64,000 nt of DNA from G963668185 sp963668185 (GTDB lineage: Bacteria; Chloroflexota; Dehalococcoidia; Lucifugimonadales; G963668185). Under the pieces are notes generated by a model. The model saw nothing but the letters and a program-made list of their open reading frames with translations, was not told where the DNA came from and made no database searches. Each line of letters begins with the position of its first letter. Position 1 is the stretch's first letter. The translations under genes and the position numbers were made by a program. Shown piece after piece: positions 56,741-64,000 of this stretch. The DNA lies in NCBI GenBank assembly GCA_963668185.1, contig OY764162.1, positions 992,001-1,056,000 of the forward strand. Direction: 5' to 3'.

Positions 56741-58576
56741 CTATGAGGAGAGGTCTTCTACGAAGGAGCGGGCCCATTGCTCCGCAAGGTCTCGCGTGGC
56801 CTGTTCCGCTTCGGAGAGGGCGGACAGCAGCTCATCGTGGGCCGCGCCGCGCTCCAATGCGTCGAGAAGCGGATGCAGGCCGATCCACATGGGAGACAGC
56901 CGGGACAGCACCGGGCTGTCGGCCTGGGTGCGTATGGCCTCGGCGGTCGTGAACTCGCCGTAGTCGCGGTACCACTCCGCCGTGGGGATGCCCTCGACAA
57001 TGCGAGCCGCCTCTTCCGGCGCGCCTCCGTCTTCCAGCAGCCGCCGCGCCTGGGACAGGGCGTCCAGCGCCGCCGTAGCGACGTCGAACTTGGGGCGAAC
57101 GTCCCAGAACTGGCAGCCGTACAGATGCCTGTTCACGGTTCTGATCAGCACGAGCGACCTGCTGAGCCTGTCGCCCCGGCTGCCCGCGTCGTTGATGCCG
57201 TCGGCGGTGTCCCTGAGGAGATTTTCGATGTCTTCCCCAAGCTCGGTGCAGGACAGGCCCCGGACCGCGGAGTCAACCAGGTGGTCGGCGGAGAAAGGCG
57301 GCAGCCCGCCGTTGGCGAAGCGCCAGGCCAGCAGCAGCCACGCGCGGGCGGTGGTCATCAGGGCTTCGGGAAACACGTGCTCCAGGTCATCCCGGGTCGT
57401 GTGATAGATCGACATGTAGGGAGACAGCGCTTCGTCTTCGTCGGAGTCCGGCGCTCTGTACTGGGAAACTTGGGCCGACGGCACGCCGAGGGTATGGAAG
57501 CAGAGATGATCGCTGCCGGACCATCCGAGCGGGACTTCAGCGAAGTTGATCGGGTCCGCAAGATCGAGGGCCGCCTGCTCGACCGCGGGAATCAACTCAG
57601 GCGAGACGTCGATTCTGGTGCCGCTCGTGTAGCCGGTGAGTTCGCCGTTCAGGATGCAGATCGGCTTCTCGCCCGGCTCCCTTCCGGAGAGCACCGCTTC
57701 ATGGGCCACGCTGTACGCCGTCGAGCCCTGGTCCCAGTAGAGCGCGTCCCTGTCCATAGCGACGCCCGATTCCTCGGAGCCGAAGCTGATGAACCTCACC
57801 GTCCTCTCCGGCCTGTCCTGGCTGAAGACCCTGGCCATCTCAAGGAGCAACGCGACGCTCGTGAGATTGTCGTTGGCGCCGTCGAAGAACGTGTCGTGGT
57901 GCGCGGTGAGGTAAACGATCTCCCTGGGATAACGCCAGCCGGTAAGCTCACCGACCACGTTGTAGGACGTGCTCTCGACGCCGCGCTGGTCCGTTGCATA
58001 GCGGATGCGAATCTCGCCGTGTTCGGAGAGGAGGCCGCGGAGTTCACGGGCAGACTCGTTGCTGACCGAGAGCGCGGGAATGTCCGTGTTCACGCCATAG
58101 ACGCTGATGAGGTCGTCGTCTCTCGGCGGGAAGTGGTAGATGACGCAGGCCGCGCCGTGCGCCCTGGCTTCCAGGGCCGATACGGCCAGGCCCTCGGTGT
58201 CCGATACGAGCACGGCCTTGCCTGTGACGTCGCCGAGGCGGCGGTAGTCCGCGCGAGTGCCCGGCCCCGCGTCGACGAGCGCGACCTCGCCGCCGCCCGC
58301 CGCGCCGCAGGGGTTGACCTCGCACGTAATCTGCGTCCGCGCAGGCTCCAGGACCTCCAGTTCGCCCTTGCCGCGAACGTAAGAGGTGACGGGGAACCCC
58401 TCCAACTCGCAGGAGTCGAGTATCAGGTGGAGCTTGTCGCGGATCAGGCGGGCGACCTGCTGCTCGGCCTCGCTGCCGGACATCTTCTCGCCGCCCTCGA
58501 TCAGAACGGCAACTTCGTCGAGCGTGCGACGGGAGTCGATCAGAGACAGGACCCGTTTTTCTTCGCTGCTCAACAT
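56741..58576 (-). CDS. M28 family metallopeptidase with PA domain
   Basis: A 611-residue zinc aminopeptidase-like protein. Metal ligands are seen in LTAHHDTFFDGANDNLTSVALLLEMA (His and Asp), ISFGSEESG (catalytic Glu), GWSGSDHLCF and TTRDD. A PA-type insert (about 110-190) precedes the peptidase, as in aminopeptidase S and PSMA relatives. No signal peptide is present, so it is likely cytoplasmic. The start at 58576 has AAGGAG upstream; an upstream extension in the same frame is rejected. Length is longer than the family norm because of a C-terminal helical part. Confidence 0.85.
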   Translation of the reverse strand: MLSSEEKRVLSLIDSRRTLDEVAVLIEGGEKMSGSEAEQQVARLIRDKLHLILDSCELEGFPVTSYVRGKGELEVLEPARTQITCEVNPCGAAGGGEVALVDAGPGTRADYRRLGDVTGKAVLVSDTEGLAVSALEARAHGAACVIYHFPPRDDDLISVYGVNTDIPALSVSNESARELRGLLSEHGEIRIRYATDQRGVESTSYNVVGELTGWRYPREIVYLTAHHDTFFDGANDNLTSVALLLEMARVFSQDRPERTVRFISFGSEESGVAMDRDALYWDQGSTAYSVAHEAVLSGREPGEKPICILNGELTGYTSGTRIDVSPELIPAVEQAALDLADPINFAEVPLGWSGSDHLCFHTLGVPSAQVSQYRAPDSDEDEALSPYMSIYHTTRDDLEHVFPEALMTTARAWLLLAWRFANGGLPPFSADHLVDSAVRGLSCTELGEDIENLLRDTADGINDAGSRGDRLSRSLVLIRTVNRHLYGCQFWDVRPKFDVATAALDALSQARRLLEDGGAPEEAARIVEGIPTAEWYRDYGEFTTAEAIRTQADSPVLSRLSPMWIGLHPLLDALERGAAHDELLSALSEAEQATRDLAEQWARSFVEDLSS

Positions 58577-58698
58577 GCTGGCGCTCCTTCGGCAACGTTG
58601 CGGCCCGTCTGCCATGCCCACAGGGTCGGCCCCACCGATAAGTAAATGGTATCGCATTGCGGCCTGCCTGCTCCACCGTTCGGCGGCCTTTGTAAGCG

Positions 58699-58749
58699 GG
58701 TTCCATTTCGCTCATGGTTCGACAGGCTCACCACGAACGAAATGGAACC
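58699..58749. repeat. Family A repeat, complete copy
   Basis: GGTTCCATTTCG at 58699-58710 and CGAAATGGAACC at 58738-58749, a perfect 12-bp inverted repeat, flank GGTTCGACAGGCTCACCACG. It sits in the M28/MFS gap. Confidence 0.85.
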
Positions 58750-58764
58750 AGGGAGCGTGATCGC

Positions 58765-58793
58765 TTGCCACTCGGAGGGGGCGGGCGTACCCT
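58765..58793 (+). promoter_or_regulatory. Leaderless promoter of MFS gene 1 (TTGCCA - N17 - TACCCT)
   Basis: TTGCCA at 58765-58770 and TACCCT at 58788-58793, spacer 17; the ATG at 58800 is six bases further. No Shine-Dalgarno lies at the usual distance; a GGAGG is 20 bases upstream. The same layout occurs before the second MFS gene. Confidence 0.55.
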
Positions 58794-58799
58794 GAGACT

Positions 58800-60158
58800 A
58801 TGAGCGACGGCCCCCAGCCTAGGGAGGAAGGCGGCTCAGGCAGAACGAGTCACGCGGCGGACGGGCGCAGCGCCCCATCCGCCGGCGGCAGACCCGTTCA
58901 CGCGGCCCAACCTCGTAGATCCGGGGCGTCCCGGCTGGTATGGCGCCGCACGTTCAGTTCGCTCTCATACCGGAACTACCTGTACCTGTGGCTGGGCATC
59001 GTGTTCTGGGCCGGCGGGATGCAGATCCAGATGCTCGCCCGGGCCTACCTCGTGTACGACCTCACGGACTCGGCGGGGCTGCTCGGCCTTGTGAACGCGG
59101 CGTCCGCGCTGCCGATGCTGGCGCTGCCGCTCCTCGGGGGCGCAATAGCCGACAGGTTCGAGCGGAAGCGCATCATCCAACTGGGGCAGTTGGCTTCGAT
59201 GCTCCTGGCGGTGATAGTGGGCGTCGCCATCACAACGGACGTCATCGCCTGGTACCACCTGATGATCGCGGCAACGGCGCAGGGCGTGTTCTTCTCATTC
59301 TCCATGCCTGCCCGGCAAGCGTTCATAGCCCAGTTGGTGCCGAGGCATGAGTTCACGAACGCGCTGGCGCTGAACGCCGGCGCGATGAGCGCGATGACCC
59401 TCATCGCGCCCGCGATCGGCGGGGCGCTGTACGCGTGGACGGGGCCGGACACTGTCTATTACCTGATCGGCGGGCTCTCGGCCGTCGCGGTCGTTCTGAC
59501 GGGGTTCGTCTCCGGCGCGTCCGGGGAAGCCGCGACGGCGCGGCGCGGGATGGCGCGGGCCACGATGCTCTCGGACATCGGCGCCGGGCTGGGATACGCG
59601 TTCGGCCATTCTCTGATCCGGGTACTGCTGATCGTCACCTTGTGCACGACGCTACTCACGATGCCGTTCCAGTTCCTGATGCCGGTGTTCGTGGTGGATG
59701 TCTATCACCTGGGGCCGGACGCGATGGGCCTGCTGATCGCCATCACGGGCGGGGCGTCGCTGGCGGGTTCACTCGCGATCGCGGCGATGGGGTCATGGAA
59801 GCGAGGGATGTTGCTGATCGGGGGCAGCGCGCTTTCGGGCATCGCGTTGATGCTGGTGGCGGTGATACCGATCTACTATGCGGCAGCCGGGTTCATGCTG
59901 CTGCTGGGCCTGGGCAACGCGAGCCGGCGCACGCTTGTGCAGACGCTCGTCATGGAGGCGTCGGACGAAAGCTACCGGGGCCGGGTGATCAGCCTGTACA
60001 TGATGAACTTCGGCCTGATCCAGCTTGGCATCCTGCCCATCGGCGTGCTGATGGACGTGCTCGGGGGCCAGCTAACGCTGGGCGGCATGGCCGTCCTTCT
60101 GCTCGTGGTCACAGCCGTAACGCTGGTTACGCAGAAGGAGCTAAGGGAGGCTGACTGA
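58800..60158 (+). CDS. MFS transporter 1 of a tandem pair (MFS_3/EntS-like)
   Basis: A 452-residue exporter with a ~55-residue soluble N-terminal extension (MSDGPQPREEGGSGRTSHAA) and 12 predicted transmembrane helices. Motif A is ADRFERKRIIQLGQLASM, after GGAI; other features are NALALNAGAMSAMTLIAPAI and a central FGHSLIRVLL. The second copy at 60369 is similar over the whole length, including the N-terminal extension and the promoter, so the pair comes from a local duplication. Substrate unknown; the family exports siderophores or drugs. It belongs to the same subfamily as the fragment at the left edge. Confidence 0.88.
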   Translation: MSDGPQPREEGGSGRTSHAADGRSAPSAGGRPVHAAQPRRSGASRLVWRRTFSSLSYRNYLYLWLGIVFWAGGMQIQMLARAYLVYDLTDSAGLLGLVNAASALPMLALPLLGGAIADRFERKRIIQLGQLASMLLAVIVGVAITTDVIAWYHLMIAATAQGVFFSFSMPARQAFIAQLVPRHEFTNALALNAGAMSAMTLIAPAIGGALYAWTGPDTVYYLIGGLSAVAVVLTGFVSGASGEAATARRGMARATMLSDIGAGLGYAFGHSLIRVLLIVTLCTTLLTMPFQFLMPVFVVDVYHLGPDAMGLLIAITGGASLAGSLAIAAMGSWKRGMLLIGGSALSGIALMLVAVIPIYYAAAGFMLLLGLGNASRRTLVQTLVMEASDESYRGRVISLYMMNFGLIQLGILPIGVLMDVLGGQLTLGGMAVLLLVVTAVTLVTQKELREAD

Positions 60159-60218
60159 AGCGGGGCCGGCGGGTAAGTGTTCAGAGTTGATGTGGCGGCC
60201 CGGCAATTGCCGCTATTA

Positions 60219-60303
60219 CCCCATCTCAATCTTCCCCAGCAGACTGGGGAAGAGGCCAGAGGAGTACGAAAGCAGACTGGGGAAGAGGCCAGAGGAGTAC
60301 GAA
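60219..60303. repeat. Family D palindrome with 33-bp tandem duplication
   Basis: CTTCCCCAG-CAGA-CTGGGGAAG at 60231-60252. The 38 or so bases around it equal the reverse complement of 14836-14873. From 60238 the 33-base unit that holds the right arm and GGAGTACGAA is repeated directly at 60271-60303. The 210-base gap between the MFS genes contains only this and the next promoter. Confidence 0.85.
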
Positions 60304-60333
60304 GTCTAAACAGTTGCGGGGCTGCCGGATTTA

Positions 60334-60362
60334 TTGCTACGAGCACGGGGCGGGCGTACCCT
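60334..60362 (+). promoter_or_regulatory. Leaderless promoter of MFS gene 2 (TTGCTA - N17 - TACCCT)
   Basis: TTGCTA at 60334-60339 and TACCCT at 60357-60362, spacer 17, ATG at 60369 six bases further. The layout is the same as for MFS gene 1, even though the intervening sequence differs. Confidence 0.55.
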
Positions 60363-60368
60363 TAAGCG

Positions 60369-61715
60369 ATGAGCGACGGGCCCCAGCCTGAAGGGGAAGG
60401 CGGCTCAGGCAGAACGAGTCACACGGCAACGGCAGGCACAGGCGTTTCTTCCACGAGCCGGAGGCCGGCCCGTACCCCACAGGCCCGCAGTTCCACATCT
60501 TCCGGCCTGTCGTGGCGTCATACGTTCAGTTCGCTCTCCCACAGGGACTACCTGTACCTGTGGCTGGGCATCATGGCATGGCTGGGCGGCATGCAGATGC
60601 AGATGCTGGCCCGCTCTTACCTGGTCTATGAACTGACGGGATCGGCGAGCCTGCTGGGCATAGTGAACGCGGGCTCGGCTGTGCCGATGCTCGTCCTTCC
60701 GCTGCTGGGCGGCGCGATCGCCGACAGGATCCCGCGGAAGCGAGTGGTCCAGTTCGGGCAGTTCGCTTCGGTGCTGATCGCCCTGTTCGTGGGCGTCAGC
60801 ATCACGACCGGCGCGATACAGTGGCAGTATCTGCTGATCGCGGCCATTGCCCAGGGCGCGCTGATGTCGTTCGCCATGCCCGCCCGGCACGTGCTGACGG
60901 CCCAGGTGGTGCCCCAGAGCCAGCTCACCAACGCCCTGGCGCTGAACGCGGGAGCCATGAGCACCATGACGCTGGCGGCCCCTGCCGTGGCCGGCGTCCT
61001 GTACGCATGGACGGGGCCTGCCATCGTTTACTACCTCATCGCCGGGCTCGGAACGGTCGCCGTAGTCATGACCGGGTTGATCAGAGGCGGGACGGAGACG
61101 CCGGCGGCGTCGCGGGGCGGGTTCCTGCGGGACATCGCCGCCGGAGTAGATTACGCCGTTCGGACCCCGATGATCCGGCTGCTGCTCGTCCTCACGCTTG
61201 TGACGGCGTTTCTCGCGATGCCGTTCCAGAACCTGATGCCGGTGTTCGTGGTGGACGTTTACCACCGAGGGCCGGACTCCATGGGCCTTCTGATCGCGAT
61301 AACGGGAGGCGCTTCTCTTGGGGGCTCGCTGCTGATCGCGACGGTTGGATCGAGAAAGCGCGGCTGGATGCTAATCGCGGCGAGCGCGGCATCCGGCATC
61401 GGGCTGATGCTGGTGGCGACCGTACCGATATACTACGCCGCCGCCGGATTCATGCTGCTGCTGGGGCTCGGAAACTCCAGCCGCCGCACGCTTACCCAGT
61501 CGGTCGTGATAGAAGTGGCGGAGGAGCGGTACCGGGCAAGGGTGATGAGCCTCCACACCATGAACATCGGCCTGATCCAGCTTGGAGTGCTGCCAATCGG
61601 GGTACTGATGGACATATTCGGGGGCCAGCAGACGATTGGCGTCATGGCGGTGCTGCTGCTCCTGCTTACCGTGGTGGTGCTGACGACGCAGAAGCAGCTT
61701 AGAGGCTTCAATTGA
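60369..61715 (+). CDS. MFS transporter 2 of a tandem pair (MFS_3/EntS-like)
   Basis: A 448-residue paralogue of MFS gene 1, with the same soluble N-terminal extension (MSDGPQPEGEGGSGRTSHTA) and 12 helices: GGAIADRIPRKRVVQFGQFA is motif A, then NALALNAGAMSTMTLAAPAV, ITGGASLGGSLLIATVGSRK and LGLGNSSRRTLTQSVVIEVA. The duplicate is well diverged and both frames are intact, so both are likely used, perhaps for different cargo. It precedes the YbaK-type gene by 37 bases. Confidence 0.88.
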   Translation: MSDGPQPEGEGGSGRTSHTATAGTGVSSTSRRPARTPQARSSTSSGLSWRHTFSSLSHRDYLYLWLGIMAWLGGMQMQMLARSYLVYELTGSASLLGIVNAGSAVPMLVLPLLGGAIADRIPRKRVVQFGQFASVLIALFVGVSITTGAIQWQYLLIAAIAQGALMSFAMPARHVLTAQVVPQSQLTNALALNAGAMSTMTLAAPAVAGVLYAWTGPAIVYYLIAGLGTVAVVMTGLIRGGTETPAASRGGFLRDIAAGVDYAVRTPMIRLLLVLTLVTAFLAMPFQNLMPVFVVDVYHRGPDSMGLLIAITGGASLGGSLLIATVGSRKRGWMLIAASAASGIGLMLVATVPIYYAAAGFMLLLGLGNSSRRTLTQSVVIEVAEERYRARVMSLHTMNIGLIQLGVLPIGVLMDIFGGQQTIGVMAVLLLLLTVVVLTTQKQLRGFN

Positions 61716-61752
61716 GGAGCAGTTCGGAGGGCGCGGAGCCCGGGGAGACGGC

Positions 61753-62256
61753 ATGAGTTCGAGCGAGCAAACGGAGTTGGCGGTCCGGCGAACGCTGGAC
61801 GAGATGGGCGCGGAGTACGAGTGGATGGAGATAGATCCCGAATATGCGGACACGGCGCAGTTCTGCGAGCGGTACGGGGTGCCGGAGGTGAACAGCGGCA
61901 ACACGATCGTCGTGGCGTCACGCCGGGAGCCGAGGCAGTTCTGCGCGTGCCTGGTGCAGGCCACGGTGCAGCTCGACGTGAACCGGACGGTGCGGAAGCT
62001 GATGGGGGTGCGGCGCCTTTCGTTCGCGTCGGCGGAGGACACGGCGGCGCTGACGGGGATGATGATCGGGGGCGTGACGCCGTTCGGGCTGCCGGACGAC
62101 CTGCCGCTCTACATCGACGAGCCGGTGATGGCGCTGGACTGGGTGATCGTGGGCGCGGGCAGCCGGTCGGCCAAGGTGAAGGTGCATCCGTCGGTGTTCG
62201 AGAAGCTGCCGAACGTTCAGGTGGCGCCGGAACTGTCGAGGCCCCGGCCGGCGTAG
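61753..62256 (+). CDS. YbaK/EbsC-type aminoacyl-tRNA editing domain protein
   Basis: A 167-residue stand-alone editing domain related to YbaK, ProX and the ProRS INS domain. Seen: YEWMEIDPEYADTAQFCERY, NTIVVASRREPRQFCACLVQ, LMGVRRLSFASAEDTAALTG and IGGVTPFGLPDDLPLYIDE. The catalytic Lys of YbaK is not obvious at the usual point and may be replaced by Arg, so substrate and activity are uncertain. GGAG lies before the ATG. Members clear mischarged tRNA (Cys or Ala on tRNA-Pro). Confidence 0.82.
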   Translation: MSSSEQTELAVRRTLDEMGAEYEWMEIDPEYADTAQFCERYGVPEVNSGNTIVVASRREPRQFCACLVQATVQLDVNRTVRKLMGVRRLSFASAEDTAALTGMMIGGVTPFGLPDDLPLYIDEPVMALDWVIVGAGSRSAKVKVHPSVFEKLPNVQVAPELSRPRPA

Positions 62257-62322
62257 CGGCGGGTTTCAAACCCGCCCTGTTCTACAAAACGCAACGTACG
62301 GGCTTCAAACCCGCCCTTGCTA
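62253..62322. repeat. Two copies of a GGGTTTCAAACCCG-type palindrome
   Basis: GGCGGGTTT-C-AAACCCGCC at 62258-62276 with GTAG and CTAC as outer arms (62253-62284), and a diverged second copy (ACGGGCTTCAAACCCGCCCT) up to 62322. They overlap the stop of the YbaK gene. The style matches the palindrome in the RAYT gene. Confidence 0.8.
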
Positions 62323-62331
62323 CTTTGCGGG

Positions 62332-62628
62332 TCAGGCCACCTCTTCGAAGACCTCGGTCTCGTGAGTGGCGGCGAGGACGGGGTAGATGCGCTCGAAGAT
62401 CTCTGTGATTGAGCGGGTGGCGCGCACCTTGTCGCGGGAGGCGTCGTAGTCGGCGAGCGAGTCCCAGCGCTGCACGGTGACCATCGTGCCGTGCGGGCCT
62501 AGGACCTTGCGCATGACGGCGAGAGGCGGGAAGCCGGCCTGCTCGGTGGCGGCCCGGAGGTCGCGCAGGTGTCCGGTGAGGCCGCCGCCTCCGGGCTTCG
62601 GCGTATAGGTGCGCTTGACTATGATCAT
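62332..62628 (-). CDS. NIPSNAP/ABM-like dimeric alpha-beta barrel protein
   Basis: A 98-residue protein with the ferredoxin-like ABM layout: MIIVKRTYTPKPGGGGLTGH, LRDLRAATEQAGFPPLAVMR, VTVQRWDSLADYDASRDKVR and TEIFERIYPVLAATHETEVF. Such small proteins dimerise and act as monooxygenases or substrate binders; function is unknown here. I chose the ATG at 62628 because AGGAGA lies upstream. A much longer reading frame upstream lies on the antisense of the restriction gene and is rejected. Confidence 0.75.
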   Translation of the reverse strand: MIIVKRTYTPKPGGGGLTGHLRDLRAATEQAGFPPLAVMRKVLGPHGTMVTVQRWDSLADYDASRDKVRATRSITEIFERIYPVLAATHETEVFEEVA

Positions 62629-62682
62629 GTGCGTCTCCTGTGCGTGTGTAAGCTTTGGGCGAGTGAGTATAGCAGGGGCCAA

Positions 62683-62718
62683 CCCCATCCTAGCCTTCCC
62701 CAGCAGACTGGGGAAGGG
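62683..62718. repeat. Family D palindrome, third copy
   Basis: CCTTCCCCAG-CAGA-CTGGGGAAGG at 62694-62717, preceded by CCCCATCC. It lies in the 213-base gap between the NIPSNAP-like gene and the type IIG enzyme; the rest of the gap holds no gene. Confidence 0.85.
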
Positions 62719-62841
62719 AACAGATAGGTTCAGGGCGAAGCGGACGGGCGCGGCGTTACGTTGGGGGTGGGCGGGCAGTCCTTCGACGGGGTTGGGACGA
62801 ACGGAGTTGGTTAAGGTAGAGTATGGGGCGGGAGGGTTAGA

Positions 62842-64000
62842 GTGCCGGGCGAGCTTTTTACGCACTATTTTCTTACTGAGGGGATCAGGACTACGCCTGA
62901 GTGGCGGCGGTCTGAGCGGGAGTTTGCGGACTTTCGGGCGCGGCTGACGTGGATCTTCGACGCGTTCGGCCAGCACCATGAGCCGAATGAGGCGGTGACC
63001 GAGCAGGAACTGATACAGCCGGTCCTGCAACTGCTGGGATGGGCGGAGTACCTGCCGCAGCAGGGCGCGTCGCGGCGCGAGGACATCCCGGACATGCTGC
63101 TGTTCGGGGACGCTGAGTCGAAGGCGCGGGCGGCGGCGCGGACCAACTCGGTGGACAGGTTCGAGGACGCTGTCGTGGTGGAGGAGAGCAAGCGGTACGG
63201 GCGGGCGCTGGAGAGCAGGGTGGGCGGCCGTGCGTCGAACGGGAGCACGCCGCACGGCCAGATCCTGAGGTACCTTTCGACGGCGGACGTCACGTCGAAG
63301 GGCGGCGTCCGGTGGGGCATTCTCACGAACGGCGGCGCGTGGCGGCTGTACGACTACAGGACGAGGCCGCGTTCGAGCGCGTACTTCGAGGTGGACGCCG
63401 CGCCGAAGGACGGCGAGTTCGACGACGATCAACTGAGGCTGTTCTTCCTGCTGTTCAACCGGAGGTCGTTCACGCTCCAGGGCGGCGCGGCTACGACGTT
63501 CATAGAGTCGGCCATCGAAGAGGGGCGGCGGTACGAGGAGAGGGTGGCGCAGGACCTGTCGAACGTCGTATTCGACGAGGTGTTTCCGACGCTGGCGAGG
63601 GCGCTGTCGCGCGACGCGGACGCGAGCCTGGAGGAGGTGCGGAACGCGGCGCTGATATTCCTTTACCGGCTGCTGTTCGTGCTGTACGCGGAGGACAGGG
63701 GCCTTCTGCCGGTGAACGACTCGCGTTACGACGACTACGGGCTGCGGAAGCCGGTGCGGGACGGCGTTTCGGAGAGGATGGAACGGCATGATGTATTCTC
63801 TGAAGCGGCCACGAGGTACTACGACCACCTGTCCACGCTGTTCCGGCTGATCGACAGGGGGGACCCTTCGATAGGGCTGCCGCCTTACAACGGCGGGCTG
63901 TTCAGCGTCGAAGCGGCGCCGCTGCTGGAGAGCGTGAGGATTCCAGACAGCGTTATCGGGCCGGTGGTCTATGCGATGAGCCACTCCAGGGCGGACCTGA
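62842..64000 (+). CDS. Type IIG-like restriction-modification enzyme, N-terminal part (runs off the right edge)
   Basis: A GTG at 62842 with GGGAGGG at 62829-62835 opens a frame that stays open to the window end (at least 386 residues). It starts VPGELFTHYFLTEGIRTTPE, then the nuclease-like motifs IPDMLLFGD (PD) and AVVVEESKRYGRALE (ExK), then HGQILRYLSTADV, a VRWGILTNGGAWRLYDYRTR strand and, further on, an RLLFVLYAEDRGLLP helix. The layout matches the N-terminal PD-(D/E)xK domain and scaffold of Eco57I/type IIG proteins; the methylase is presumably outside the window. It should cut and modify DNA in one polypeptide. It stands apart from the hsdS gene at 36930. Confidence 0.82.
   Translation, partial: MPGELFTHYFLTEGIRTTPEWRRSEREFADFRARLTWIFDAFGQHHEPNEAVTEQELIQPVLQLLGWAEYLPQQGASRREDIPDMLLFGDAESKARAAARTNSVDRFEDAVVVEESKRYGRALESRVGGRASNGSTPHGQILRYLSTADVTSKGGVRWGILTNGGAWRLYDYRTRPRSSAYFEVDAAPKDGEFDDDQLRLFFLLFNRRSFTLQGGAATTFIESAIEEGRRYEERVAQDLSNVVFDEVFPTLARALSRDADASLEEVRNAALIFLYRLLFVLYAEDRGLLPVNDSRYDDYGLRKPVRDGVSERMERHDVFSEAATRYYDHLSTLFRLIDRGDPSIGLPPYNGGLFSVEAAPLLESVRIPDSVIGPVVYAMSHSRADL

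Noticed and set aside
60238..60303. Possible CRISPR-like repeat (two 33-bp units)
   Set aside because: There are only two directly adjoining units without a spacer and no cas gene in the window; it is a tandem duplication.
62629..63984. A very long minus-strand open frame
   Set aside because: It is the antisense of the type IIG-like gene on the plus strand, rich in Arg/Pro, with no family-like features. Only its last 98 codons, with a Shine-Dalgarno and an ABM-like fold, are a gene.
1..64000. tRNA or rRNA genes
   Set aside because: I saw no TTCRA-type T-arm with matching acceptor stem; the repeated GGTTCGAC sequences belong to the family A repeat.

Overview
This is a GC-rich bacterial chromosome window with dense, short-spaced genes, no rRNA or tRNA that I can see, and no prophage. 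The gene mix suggests a Chloroflexota lineage, perhaps Dehalococcoidia/SAR202-like. The clues are an F420 ligase (CofE), an actinobacteria-like MFS_3 family, DUF1501/DUF1800/NHL genes, very long FtsX-type permeases, a GlcD-GlpC type fused oxidase, and many dispersed intergenic palindromes. This placement is an inference from gene content, not a search result.

Layout. 1-4.1 kb: end of an MFS exporter with a coupled methyltransferase, an FMN split-barrel protein, FolB with DUF2277, CofE, and a SufR-like Fe-S regulator. 4.1-6.5 kb: TenA coupled to an unrecognised coiled-coil protein. 6.6-11.3 kb: a polyamine operon (BioD-like/DRTGG protein, SpeD, an ACL5-like SpeE) followed by a PcrA/UvrD helicase, with a possible arginine-rich leader peptide in front. 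11.4-14.7 kb: two MaoC-like hot-dog proteins and a Cu+ P-type ATPase. 14.9-22.1 kb: accessory island on the minus strand with a DUF433/DUF5615 toxin-antitoxin pair (toxin frameshifted), a fibronectin-III/metzincin protease that seems to have lost its signal peptide, and two tandem paralogous lipoproteins. 22.2-27.2 kb: SecA, PolX and a coupled unknown. 27.4-34.1 kb: S9 peptidase, PRPP synthetase, and an NHL/DUF1501/DUF1800 set. 34.3-39.5 kb: homocysteine methyltransferase-like protein, HemL-like aminotransferase, then a chain of overlapping genes HicB - RAYT transposase - HsdS - DUF433. 39.5-46.6 kb: two giant FtsX-type permeases without an ATPase. 46.7-51.4 kb: amidohydrolase and two thioredoxin-fold lipoproteins. 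51.5-58.6 kb: alanine dehydrogenase, fused FAD/Fe-S oxidase, an integrase-N-domain/GreA fusion, M28 peptidase. 58.7-64 kb: two tandem MFS genes with apparently leaderless promoters, a YbaK-type editing protein, a NIPSNAP/ABM-like protein and the start of a type IIG-like restriction-modification enzyme.

Four palindromic repeat families are scattered between genes. One family member lies inside the RAYT transposase gene itself, which suggests that this transposase class may mobilise the family. The observations most worth following are the integrase-GreA fusion, the RAYT with a repeat in its own coding sequence inside an overlapping HicB-HsdS chain, the FN3-metzincin/lipoprotein island, and the exact -10-N6-ATG spacing seen at four places, which points to leaderless transcripts.
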